Position numbers and translations under genes: made by a program. Positions 10,301 through 23,300 of a stretch of DNA of 64,000 bases are shown one piece after another; within the stretch, counting starts at the first letter, position 1, and the number at the start of each line of letters is the position of its first letter. The stretch is from Sinohyriopsis cumingii. Taxonomy: Eukaryota > Mollusca > Bivalvia > Unionida > Unionidae. Under the pieces are notes generated by a model, which saw only the letters and a program-made list of their open reading frames with translations, was not told the DNA's origin and did no database searches. The stretch is from the NCBI GenBank assembly GCA_028554795.2, contig JAPYKE020000261.1, positions 44,271 to 108,270 of the forward strand. The letters run 5' to 3'.

Positions 10301-13300
10301 TGGTCATTTTCACTTCCTGAACTTCAGAGGTCATTTGTATAAAAAAGAGCCGATAACTTTTTTTACATTTTATATATTTGGTAATTCATTCATTGCACTT
10401 TCAGAAGCTGGTATTGTCTAGTCTGGCAAAATTCATTTTCCCTATTTTAATAGCTGCTATGTATAGTGTACTTTAGACTAATTCAGACTGATTTTTTAAC
10501 ACAAGGGAGCAGTCATTTTAGTTAGCAGTGTGCTTAAATCATGTAAAATTTCCAAAAGTACAATATCCAAAAGAAATATCATCCACATTACATTAATGCA
10601 GCATAGAGGTATGCAAACATTCTCTCCACTGTGCATGTTTTAAATGCGAACTACTTCACCTTACATACGTCACTCTCTCAAAAGTACTTATTATCTGGTG
10701 AGCGCCACCATAAAGAAGATGTAGGTATTATTTTTTATGATTTAATTATGTTTATATGGCTGAAACATTTAAGTCGCAAGCATCAAAACAATCCTTATGA
10801 ATAATTCTCCTGCTTTTTTCCCCACAGAACAGTATTTATGAGTGTCAGAGTCTCTAACAAGTCCAGCCTCCGCCCCCCCATGATAAAAGTGAGCGATTTT
10901 AAGAATGCACATTACATTTTGTAAACATAGCAACCAATGTTATGCTGAATGATAGGAACATGAAACTAGCCAGAATTATTTCTGAGATATCAACAATGAA
11001 TTTTACAATTAGAAAAGGGAGGTAACTCATCAGCTTCATAAAGGTCAAAGGTCAAAGTGTAAAATATTTGCCTATTGTTTAATATGGAAGAAGCGAATTC
11101 ACTTTCTCATCATTTATTTTTTTATTTCATTGCAAATAAATGAAAAGAAACATTTTCACCATATATTTCTGTCACTTATTGCAACAGTTTTAAATTTAAG
11201 TTGACTCTATTCCTATATTCTAAGTCTTCTAATTTCCCCATAATTAAGGTCACTACTCACACAAACATACCTCATGGCAAATTATGTAAGCAAGAGAAAA
11301 ATGATCATAATTAGCTTATTTTCATGCTTAAACACAATATGAATGTACCATTTTATTCAGAACATCATACATAATTATATGAAAATAAAAAAAAATAATT
11401 GCAAACATTTTTTTATTTTCTTTAAGGTGGCGCTATACAGTTTCGCATTTTGCATAGGGTTAGGAATTTAAAGAAAAAGAATGTCCCCGGCTTTCCTCAC
11501 TGGTTATACTGGCTATTTAAAAAAGACCTTGTATATCTTAGGTATAATGCAAAGAACCTTTAATTCCCTTTATTTTGGTGTATGATTGATGGGTGTACTA
11601 TGGGTTATAGAGTATACAGCTTGGCCTTACTTCAAATGTGCACCTTTCAAAAAAGTGCTAGCTCTACTTGGTCATTTTCACTTCCTGAACTTCAGAGGTC
11701 ATTTGTATAAAAAAGAGCCGATAACTTTTTTTACATTTTATATATTTGGTAATTCATTCATTGCACTTTCAGAAGCTGGTATTGTCTAGTCTGGCAAAAT
11801 TCATTTTCCCTATTTTAATAGCTGCTATGTATAGTGTACTTTAGACTAATTCAGACTGATTTTTTAACACAAGGGAGCAGTCATTTTAGTTAGCAGTGTG
11901 CTTAAATCATGTAAAATTTCCAAAAGTACAATATCCAAAAGAAATATCATCCACATTACATTAATGTAGCATAGAGGTATGCAAACATTCTCTCCACTGT
12001 GCATGTTTTAAATGCGAACTACTTCACCTTACATACGTCACTCTCTCAAAAGTACTTATTATCTGGTGAGCGCCACCATAAAGAAGATGTAGGTATTATT
12101 TTTTATGATTTAATTATGTTTATATGGCTGAAACATTTAAGTCGCAAGCATCAAAACAATCCTTATGAATAATTCTCCTGCTTTTTTCCCCACAGAACAG
12201 TATTTATGAGTGTCAGAGTCTCTAACAAGTCCAGCCTCCGCCCCCCCATGATAAAAGTGAGCGATTTTAAGAATGCACATTACATTTTGTAAACATAGCA
12301 ACCAATGTTATGCTGAATGATAGGAACATGAAACTAGCCAGAATTATTTCTGAGATATCAACAATGAATTTTACAATTAGAAAAGGGAGGTAACTCATCA
12401 GCTTCATAAAGGTCAAAGGTCAAAGTGTAAAATATTTGCCTATTGTTTAATATGGAAGAAGCGAATTCACTTTCTCATCATTTATTTTTTTATTTCATTG
12501 CAAATAAATGAAAAGAAACATTTTCACCATATATTTCTGTCACTTATTGCAACAGTTTTAAATTTAAGTTGACTCTATTCCTATATTCTAAGTCTTCTAA
12601 TTTCCCCATAATTAAGGTCACTACTCACACAAACATACCTCATGGCAAATTATGTAAGCAAGAGAAAAATGATCATAATTAGCTTATTTTCATGCTTAAA
12701 CACAATATGAATGTACCATTTTATTCAGAACATCATACATAATTATATGAAAATAAAAAAAAATAATTGCAAACATTTTTTTATTTTCTTTAAGGTGGCG
12801 CTATACAGTTTCGCATTTTGCATAGGGTTAGGAATTTAAAGAAAAAGAATGTCCCCGGCTTTCCTCACTGGTTATACTGGCTATTTAAAAAAGACCTTGT
12901 ATATCTTAGGTATAATGCAAAGAACCTTTAATTCCCTTTATTTTGGTGTATGATTGATGGGTGTACTATGGGTTATAGAGTATACAGCTTGGCCTTACTT
13001 CAAATGTGCACCTTTCAAAAAAGTGCTAGCTCTACTTGGTCATTTTCACTTCCTGAACTTCAGAGGTCATTTGTATAAAAAAGAGCCGATAACTTTTTTT
13101 ACATTTTATATATTTGGTAATTCATTCATTGCACTTTCAGAAGCTGGTATTGTCTAGTCTGGCAAAATTCATTTTCCCTATTTTAATAGCTGCTATGTAT
13201 AGTGTACTTTAGACTAATTCAGACTGATTTTTTAACACAAGGGAGCAGTCATTTTAGTTAGCAGTGTGCTTAAATCATGTAAAATTTCCAAAAGTACAAT

Positions 13301-13680
13301 ATCCAAAAGAAATATCATCCACATTACATTAATGTAGCATAGAGGTATGCAAACATTCTCTCCACTGTGCATGTTTTAAATGCGAACTACTTCACCTTAC
13401 ATACGTCACTCTCTCAAAAGTACTTATTATCTGGTGAGCGCCACCATAAAGAAGATGTAGGTATTATTTTTTATGATTTAATTATGTTTATATGGCTGAA
13501 ACATTTAAGTCGCAAGCATCAAAACAATCCTTATGAATAATTCTCCTGCTTTTTTCCCCACAGAACAGTATTTATGAGTGTCAGAGTCTCTAACAAGTCC
13601 AGCCTCCGCCCCCCCATGATAAAAGTGAGCGATTTTAAGAATGCACATTACATTTTGTAAACATAGCAACCAATGTTATG

Positions 13681-14392
13681 CTGAATGATAGGAACATGAA
13701 ACTAGCCAGAATTATTTCTGAGATATCAACAATGAATTTTACAATTAGAAAAGGGAGGTAACTCATCAGCTTCATAAAGGTCAAAGGTCAAAGTGTAAAA
13801 TATTTGCCTATTGTTTAATATGGAAGAAGCGAATTCACTTTCTCATCATTTATTTTTTTATTTCATTGCAAATAAATGAAAAGAAACATTTTCACCATAT
13901 ATTTCTGTCACTTATTGCAACAGTTTTAAATTTAAGTTGACTCTATTCCTATATTCTAAGTCTTCTAATTTCCCCATAATTAAGGTCACTACTCACACAA
14001 ACATACCTCATGGCAAATTATGTAAGCAAGAGAAAAATGATCATAATTAGCTTATTTTCATGCTTAAACACAATATGAATGTACCATTTTATTCAGAACA
14101 TCATACATAATTATATGAAAATAAAAAAAAATAATTGCAAACATTTTTTTATTTTCTTTAAAGAAGATGTAGGTATTATTTTTTATGATTTAATTATGTT
14201 TATATGGCTGAAACATTTAAGTCGCAAGCATCAAAACAATCCTTATGAATAATTCTCCTGCTTTTTTCCCCACAGAACAGTATTTATGAGTGTCAGAGTC
14301 TCTAACAAGTCCAGCCTCCGCCCCCCCATGATAAAAGTGAGCGATTTTAAGAATGCACATTACATTTTGTAAACATAGCAACCAATGTTATG
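13681..14392 (+). repeat. Short 712-bp monomer lacking the insert (empty-site unit)
   Basis: The first 480 bases match monomer positions 1-480 and the last 232 match 1137-1368, with no difference I could see. The missing part is 656 bp: the 654-bp insert plus one TA. The join falls within a shared TAA, so three equivalent breakpoints are possible. It is the only irregular unit among 47. It keeps orientation and phase, so both flanking monomers are complete. Candidate origins are a surviving pre-insertion unit homogenised by its neighbours, a clean loss of the element, or a slippage deletion across the inverted repeats. Confidence 0.95.
14154..14165. other. Palindromic junction TTCTTTAAAGAA, proposed empty target site
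   Basis: This 12-bp perfect palindrome is centred on the T|A step at 14159-14160. Duplicating that central TA around an insert gives exactly the flanks seen in every full monomer: TTCTTTA on the left (474-480) and TAAAGAA on the right (1135-1141). A deletion between the extended inverted repeats would leave the same sequence, so the junction alone does not distinguish insertion from deletion. Confidence 0.7.
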
Positions 14393-17300
14393 CTGAATGA
14401 TAGGAACATGAAACTAGCCAGAATTATTTCTGAGATATCAACAATGAATTTTACAATTAGAAAAGGGAGGTAACTCATCAGCTTCATAAAGGTCAAAGGT
14501 CAAAGTGTAAAATATTTGCCTATTGTTTAATATGGAAGAAGCGAATTCACTTTCTCATCATTTATTTTTTTATTTCATTGCAAATAAATGAAAAGAAACA
14601 TTTTCACCATATATTTCTGTCACTTATTGCAACAGTTTTAAATTTAAGTTGACTCTATTCCTATATTCTAAGTCTTCTAATTTCCCCATAATTAAGGTCA
14701 CTACTCACACAAACATACCTCATGGCAAATTATGTAAGCAAGAGAAAAATGATCATAATTAGCTTATTTTCATGCTTAAACACAATATGAATGTACCATT
14801 TTATTCAGAACATCATACATAATTATATGAAAATAAAAAAAAATAATTGCAAACATTTTTTTATTTTCTTTAAGGTGGCGCTATACAGTTTCGCATTTTG
14901 CATAGGGTTAGGAATTTAAAGAAAAAGAATGTCCCCGGCTTTCCTCACTGGTTATACTGGCTATTTAAAAAAGACCTTGTATATCTTAGGTATAATGCAA
15001 AGAACCTTTAATTCCCTTTATTTTGGTGTATGATTGATGGGTGTACTATGGGTTATAGAGTATACAGCTTGGCCTTACTTCAAATGTGCACCTTTCAAAA
15101 AAGTGCTAGCTCTACTTGGTCATTTTCACTTCCTGAACTTCAGAGGTCATTTGTATAAAAAAGAGCCGATAACTTTTTTTACATTTTATATATTTGGTAA
15201 TTCATTCATTGCACTTTCAGAAGCTGGTATTGTCTAGTCTGGCAAAATTCATTTTCCCTATTTTAATAGCTGCTATGTATAGTGTACTTTAGACTAATTC
15301 AGACTGATTTTTTAACACAAGGGAGCAGTCATTTTAGTTAGCAGTGTGCTTAAATCATGTAAAATTTCCAAAAGTACAATATCCAAAAGAAATATCATCC
15401 ACATTACATTAATGTAGCATAGAGGTATGCAAACATTCTCTCCACTGTGCATGTTTTAAATGCGAACTACTTCACCTTACATACGTCACTCTCTCAAAAG
15501 TACTTATTATCTGGTGAGCGCCACCATAAAGAAGATGTAGGTATTATTTTTTATGATTTAATTATGTTTATATGGCTGAAACATTTAAGTCGCAAGCATC
15601 AAAACAATCCTTATGAATAATTCTCCTGCTTTTTTCCCCACAGAACAGTATTTATGAGTGTCAGAGTCTCTAACAAGTCCAGCCTCCGCCCCCCCATGAT
15701 AAAAGTGAGCGATTTTAAGAACGCACATTACATTTTGTAAACATAGCAACCAATGTTATGCTGAATGATAGGAACATGAAACTAGCCAGAATTATTTCTG
15801 AGATATCAACAATGAATTTTACAATTAGAAAAGGGAGGTAACTCATCAGCTTCATAAAGGTCAAAGGTCAAAGTGTAAAATATTTGCCTATTGTTTAATA
15901 TGGAAGAAGCGAATTCACTTTCTCATCATTTATTTTTTTATTTCATTGCAAATAAATGAAAAGAAACATTTTCACCATATATTTCTGTCACTTATTGCAA
16001 CAGTTTTAAATTTAAGTTGACTCTATTCCTATATTCTAAGTCTTCTAATTTCCCCATAATTAAGGTCACTACTCACACAAACATACCTCATGGCAAATTA
16101 TGTAAGCAAGAGAAAAATGATCATAATTAGCTTATTTTCATGCTTAAACACAATATGAATGTACCATTTTATTCAGAACATCATACATAATTATATGAAA
16201 ATAAAAAAAAATAATTGCAAACATTTTTTTATTTTCTTTAAGGTGGCGCTATACAGTTTCGCATTTTGCATAGGGTTAGGAATTTAAAGAAAAAGAATGT
16301 CCCCGGCTTTCCTCACTGGTTATACTGGCTATTTAAAAAAGACCTTGTATATCTTAGGTATAATGCAAAGAACCTTTAATTCCCTTTATTTTGGTGTATG
16401 ATTGATGGGTGTACTATGGGTTATAGAGTATACAGCTTGGCCTTACTTCAAATGTGCACCTTTCAAAAAAGTGCTAGCTCTACTTGGTCATTTTCACTTC
16501 CTGAACTTCAGAGGTCATTTGTATAAAAAAGAGCCGATAACTTTTTTTACATTTTATATATTTGGTAATTCATTCATTGCACTTTCAGAAGCTGGTATTG
16601 TCTAGTCTGGCAAAATTCATTTTCCCTATTTTAATAGCTGCTATGTATAGTGTACTTTAGACTAATTCAGACTGATTTTTTAACACAAGGGAGCAGTCAT
16701 TTTAGTTAGCAGTGTGCTTAAATCATGTAAAATTTCCAAAAGTACAATATCCAAAAGAAATATCATCCACATTACATTAATGTAGCATAGAGGTATGCAA
16801 ACATTCTCTCCACTGTGCATGTTTTAAATGCGAACTACTTCACCTTACATACGTCACTCTCTCAAAAGTACTTATTATCTGGTGAGCGCCACCATAAAGA
16901 AGATGTAGGTATTATTTTTTATGATTTAATTATGTTTATATGGCTGAAACATTTAAGTCGCAAGCATCAAAACAATCCTTATGAATAATTCTCCTGCTTT
17001 TTTCCCCACAGAACAGTATTTATGAGTGTCAGAGTCTCTAACAAGTCCAGCCTCCGCCCCCCCATGATAAAAGTGAGCGATTTTAAGAATGCACATTACA
17101 TTTTGTAAACATAGCAACCAATGTTATGCTGAATGATAGGAACATGAAACTAGCCAGAATTATTTCTGAGATATCAACAATGAATTTTACAATTAGAAAA
17201 GGGAGGTAACTCATCAGCTTCATAAAGGTCAAAGGTCAAAGTGTAAAATATTTGCCTATTGTTTAATATGGAAGAAGCGAATTCACTTTCTCATCATTTA

Positions 17301-20300
17301 TTTTTTTATTTCATTGCAAATAAATGAAAAGAAACATTTTCACCATATATTTCTGTCACTTATTGCAACAGTTTTAAATTTAAGTTGACTCTATTCCTAT
17401 ATTCTAAGTCTTCTAATTTCCCCATAATTAAGGTCACTACTCACACAAACATACCTCATGGCAAATTATGTAAGCAAGAGAAAAATGATCATAATTAGCT
17501 TATTTTCATGCTTAAACACAATATGAATGTACCATTTTATTCAGAACATCATACATAATTATATGAAAATAAAAAAAAATAATTGCAAACATTTTTTTAT
17601 TTTCTTTAAGGTGGCGCTATACAGTTTCGCATTTTGCATAGGGTTAGGAATTTAAAGAAAAAGAATGTCCCCGGCTTTCCTCACTGGTTATACTGGCTAT
17701 TTAAAAAAGACCTTGTATATCTTAGGTATAATGCAAAGAACCTTTAATTCCCTTTATTTTGGTGTATGATTGATGGGTGTACTATGGGTTATAGAGTATA
17801 CAGCTTGGCCTTACTTCAAATGTGCACCTTTCAAAAAAGTGCTAGCTCTACTTGGTCATTTTCACTTCCTGAACTTCAGAGGTCATTTGTATAAAAAAGA
17901 GCCGATAACTTTTTTTACATTTTATATATTTGGTAATTCATTCATTGCACTTTCAGAAGCTGGTATTGTCTAGTCTGGCAAAATTCATTTTCCCTATTTT
18001 AATAGCTGCTATGTATAGTGTACTTTAGACTAATTCAGACTGATTTTTTAACACAAGGGAGCAGTCATTTTAGTTAGCAGTGTGCTTAAATCATGTAAAA
18101 TTTCCAAAAGTACAATATCCAAAAGAAATATCATCCACATTACATTAATGTAGCATAGAGGTATGCAAACATTCTCTCCACTGTGCATGTTTTAAATGCG
18201 AACTACTTCACCTTACATACGTCACTCTCTCAAAAGTACTTATTATCTGGTGAGCGCCACCATAAAGAAGATGTAGGTATTATTTTTTATGATTTAATTA
18301 TGTTTATATGGCTGAAACATTTAAGTCGCAAGCATCAAAACAATCCTTATGAATAATTCTCCTGCTTTTTTCCCCACAGAACAGTATTTATGAGTGTCAG
18401 AGTCTCTAACAAGTCCAGCCTCCGCCCCCCCATGATAAAAGTGAGCGATTTTAAGAATGCACATTACATTTTGTAAACATAGCAACCAATGTTATGCTGA
18501 ATGATAGGAACATGAAACTAGCCAGAATTATTTCTGAGATATCAACAATGAATTTTACAATTAGAAAAGGGAGGTAACTCATCAGCTTCATAAAGGTCAA
18601 AGGTCAAAGTGTAAAATATTTGCCTATTGTTTAATATGGAAGAAGCGAATTCACTTTCTCATCATTTATTTTTTTATTTCATTGCAAATAAATGAAAAGA
18701 AACATTTTCACCATATATTTCTGTCACTTATTGCAACAGTTTTAAATTTAAGTTGACTCTATTCCTATATTCTAAGTCTTCTAATTTCCCCATAATTAAG
18801 GTCACTACTCACACAAACATACCTCATGGCAAATTATGTAAGCAAGAGAAAAATGATCATAATTAGCTTATTTTCATGCTTAAACACAATATGAATGTAC
18901 CATTTTATTCAGAACATCATACATAATTATATGAAAATAAAAAAAAATAATTGCAAACATTTTTTTATTTTCTTTAAGGTGGCGCTATACAGTTTCGCAT
19001 TTTGCATAGGGTTAGGAATTTAAAGAAAAAGAATGTCCCCGGCTTTCCTCACTGGTTATACTGGCTATTTAAAAAAGACCTTGTATATCTTAGGTATAAT
19101 GCAAAGAACCTTTAATTCCCTTTATTTTGGTGTATGATTGATGGGTGTACTATGGGTTATAGAGTATACAGCTTGGCCTTACTTCAAATGTGCACCTTTC
19201 AAAAAAGTGCTAGCTCTACTTGGTCATTTTCACTTCCTGAACTTCAGAGGTCATTTGTATAAAAAAGAGCCGATAACTTTTTTTACATTTTATATATTTG
19301 GTAATTCATTCATTGCACTTTCAGAAGCTGGTATTGTCTAGTCTGGCAAAATTCATTTTCCCTATTTTAATAGCTGCTATGTATAGTGTACTTTAGACTA
19401 ATTCAGACTGATTTTTTAACACAAGGGAGCAGTCATTTTAGTTAGCAGTGTGCTTAAATCATGTAAAATTTCCAAAAGTACAATATCCAAAAGAAATATC
19501 ATCCACATTACATTAATGTAGCATAGAGGTATGCAAACATTCTCTCCACTGTGCATGTTTTAAATGCGAACTACTTCACCTTACATACGTCACTCTCTCA
19601 AAAGTACTTATTATCTGGTGAGCGCCACCATAAAGAAGATGTAGGTATTATTTTTTATGATTTAATTATGTTTATATGGCTGAAACATTTAAGTCGCAAG
19701 CATCAAAACAATCCTTATGAATAATTCTCCTGCTTTTTTCCCCACAGAACAGTATTTATGAGTGTCAGAGTCTCTAACAAGTCCAGCCTCCGCCCCCCCA
19801 TGATAAAAGTGAGCGATTTTAAGAATGCACATTACATTTTGTAAACATAGCAACCAATGTTATGCTGAATGATAGGAACATGAAACTAGCCAGAATTATT
19901 TCTGAGATATCAACAATGAATTTTACAATTAGAAAAGGGAGGTAACTCATCAGCTTCATAAAGGTCAAAGGTCAAAGTGTAAAATATTTGCCTATTGTTT
20001 AATATGGAAGAAGCGAATTCACTTTCTCATCATTTATTTTTTTATTTCATTGCAAATAAATGAAAAGAAACATTTTCACCATATATTTCTGTCACTTATT
20101 GCAACAGTTTTAAATTTAAGTTGACTCTATTCCTATATTCTAAGTCTTCTAATTTCCCCATAATTAAGGTCACTACTCACACAAACATACCTCATGGCAA
20201 ATTATGTAAGCAAGAGAAAAATGATCATAATTAGCTTATTTTCATGCTTAAACACAATATGAATGTACCATTTTATTCAGAACATCATACATAATTATAT

Positions 20301-23300
20301 GAAAATAAAAAAAAATAATTGCAAACATTTTTTTATTTTCTTTAAGGTGGCGCTATACAGTTTCGCATTTTGCATAGGGTTAGGAATTTAAAGAAAAAGA
20401 ATGTCCCCGGCTTTCCTCACTGGTTATACTGGCTATTTAAAAAAGACCTTGTATATCTTAGGTATAATGCAAAGAACCTTTAATTCCCTTTATTTTGGTG
20501 TATGATTGATGGGTGTACTATGGGTTATAGAGTATACAGCTTGGCCTTACTTCAAATGTGCACCTTTCAAAAAAGTGCTAGCTCTACTTGGTCATTTTCA
20601 CTTCCTGAACTTCAGAGGTCATTTGTATAAAAAAGAGCCGATAACTTTTTTTACATTTTATATATTTGGTAATTCATTCATTGCACTTTCAGAAGCTGGT
20701 ATTGTCTAGTCTGGCAAAATTCATTTTCCCTATTTTAATAGCTGCTATGTATAGTGTACTTTAGACTAATTCAGACTGATTTTTTAACACAAGGGAGCAG
20801 TCATTTTAGTTAGCAGTGTGCTTAAATCATGTAAAATTTCCAAAAGTACAATATCCAAAAGAAATATCATCCACATTACATTAATGTAGCATAGAGGTAT
20901 GCAAACATTCTCTCCACTGTGCATGTTTTAAATGCGAACTACTTCACCTTACATACGTCACTCTCTCAAAAGTACTTATTATCTGGTGAGCGCCACCATA
21001 AAGAAGATGTAGGTATTATTTTTTATGATTTAATTATGTTTATATGGCTGAAACATTTAAGTCGCAAGCATCAAAACAATCCTTATGAATAATTCTCCTG
21101 CTTTTTTCCCCACAGAACAGTATTTATGAGTGTCAGAGTCTCTAACAAGTCCAGCCTCCGCCCCCCCATGATAAAAGTGAGCGATTTTAAGAATGCACAT
21201 TACATTTTGTAAACATAGCAACCAATGTTATGCTGAATGATAGGAACATGAAACTAGCCAGAATTATTTCTGAGATATCAACAATGAATTTTACAATTAG
21301 AAAAGGGAGGTAACTCATCAGCTTCATAAAGGTCAAAGGTCAAAGTGTAAAATATTTGCCTATTGTTTAATATGGAAGAAGCGAATTCACTTTCTCATCA
21401 TTTATTTTTTTATTTCATTGCAAATAAATGAAAAGAAACATTTTCACCATATATTTCTGTCACTTATTGCAACAGTTTTAAATTTAAGTTGACTCTATTC
21501 CTATATTCTAAGTCTTCTAATTTCCCCATAATTAAGGTCACTACTCACACAAACATACCTCATGGCAAATTATGTAAGCAAGAGAAAAATGATCATAATT
21601 AGCTTATTTTCATGCTTAAACACAATATGAATGTACCATTTTATTCAGAACATCATACATAATTATATGAAAATAAAAAAAAATAATTGCAAACATTTTT
21701 TTATTTTCTTTAAGGTGGCGCTATACAGTTTCGCATTTTGCATAGGGTTAGGAATTTAAAGAAAAAGAATGTCCCCGGCTTTCCTCACTGGTTATACTGG
21801 CTATTTAAAAAAGACCTTGTATATCTTAGGTATAATGCAAAGAACCTTTAATTCCCTTTATTTTGGTGTATGATTGATGGGTGTACTATGGGTTATAGAG
21901 TATACAGCTTGGCCTTACTTCAAATGTGCACCTTTCAAAAAAGTGCTAGCTCTACTTGGTCATTTTCACTTCCTGAACTTCAGAGGTCATTTGTATAAAA
22001 AAGAGCCGATAACTTTTTTTACATTTTATATATTTGGTAATTCATTCATTGCACTTTCAGAAGCTGGTATTGTCTAGTCTGGCAAAATTCATTTTCCCTA
22101 TTTTAATAGCTGCTATGTATAGTGTACTTTAGACTAATTCAGACTGATTTTTTAACACAAGGGAGCAGTCATTTTAGTTAGCAGTGTGCTTAAATCATGT
22201 AAAATTTCCAAAAGTACAATATCCAAAAGAAATATCATCCACATTACATTAATGTAGCATAGAGGTATGCAAACATTCTCTCCACTGTGCATGTTTTAAA
22301 TGCGAACTACTTCACCTTACATACGTCACTCTCTCAAAAGTACTTATTATCTGGTGAGCGCCACCATAAAGAAGATGTAGGTATTATTTTTTATGATTTA
22401 ATTATGTTTATATGGCTGAAACATTTAAGTCGCAAGCATCAAAACAATCCTTATGAATAATTCTCCTGCTTTTTTCCCCACAGAACAGTATTTATGAGTG
22501 TCAGAGTCTCTAACAAGTCCAGCCTCCGCCCCCCCATGATAAAAGTGAGCGATTTTAAGAATGCACATTACATTTTGTAAACATAGCAACCAATGTTATG
22601 CTGAATGATAGGAACATGAAACTAGCCAGAATTATTTCTGAGATATCAACAATGAATTTTACAATTAGAAAAGGGAGGTAACTCATCAGCTTCATAAAGG
22701 TCAAAGGTCAAAGTGTAAAATATTTGCCTATTGTTTAATATGGAAGAAGCGAATTCACTTTCTCATCATTTATTTTTTTATTTCATTGCAAATAAATGAA
22801 AAGAAACATTTTCACCATATATTTCTGTCACTTATTGCAACAGTTTTAAATTTAAGTTGACTCTATTCCTATATTCTAAGTCTTCTAATTTCCCCATAAT
22901 TAAGGTCACTACTCACACAAACATACCTCATGGCAAATTATGTAAGCAAGAGAAAAATGATCATAATTAGCTTATTTTCATGCTTAAACACAATATGAAT
23001 GTACCATTTTATTCAGAACATCATACATAATTATATGAAAATAAAAAAAAATAATTGCAAACATTTTTTTATTTTCTTTAAGGTGGCGCTATACAGTTTC
23101 GCATTTTGCATAGGGTTAGGAATTTAAAGAAAAAGAATGTCCCCGGCTTTCCTCACTGGTTATACTGGCTATTTAAAAAAGACCTTGTATATCTTAGGTA
23201 TAATGCAAAGAACCTTTAATTCCCTTTATTTTGGTGTATGATTGATGGGTGTACTATGGGTTATAGAGTATACAGCTTGGCCTTACTTCAAATGTGCACC

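Larger units (their letters stand above)
1..13680 (+). repeat. Array block A: ten full 1368-bp monomers
   Basis: Monomers start at 1, 1369, 2737, 4105, 5473, 6841, 8209, 9577, 10945 and 12313. Variants against the common sequence, with monomer position in brackets: 6121 G to A (649) and 6695 G to C (1223), both in the fifth monomer; 8232 A to G (24); 10599 T to C (1023). The other seven monomers looked identical to each other on reading. Confidence 0.97.

Noticed and set aside
13681..14392. Short unit as a boundary between two satellite subfamilies
   Set aside because: Monomers on both sides have the same sequence and orientation, so no subfamily change occurs there.
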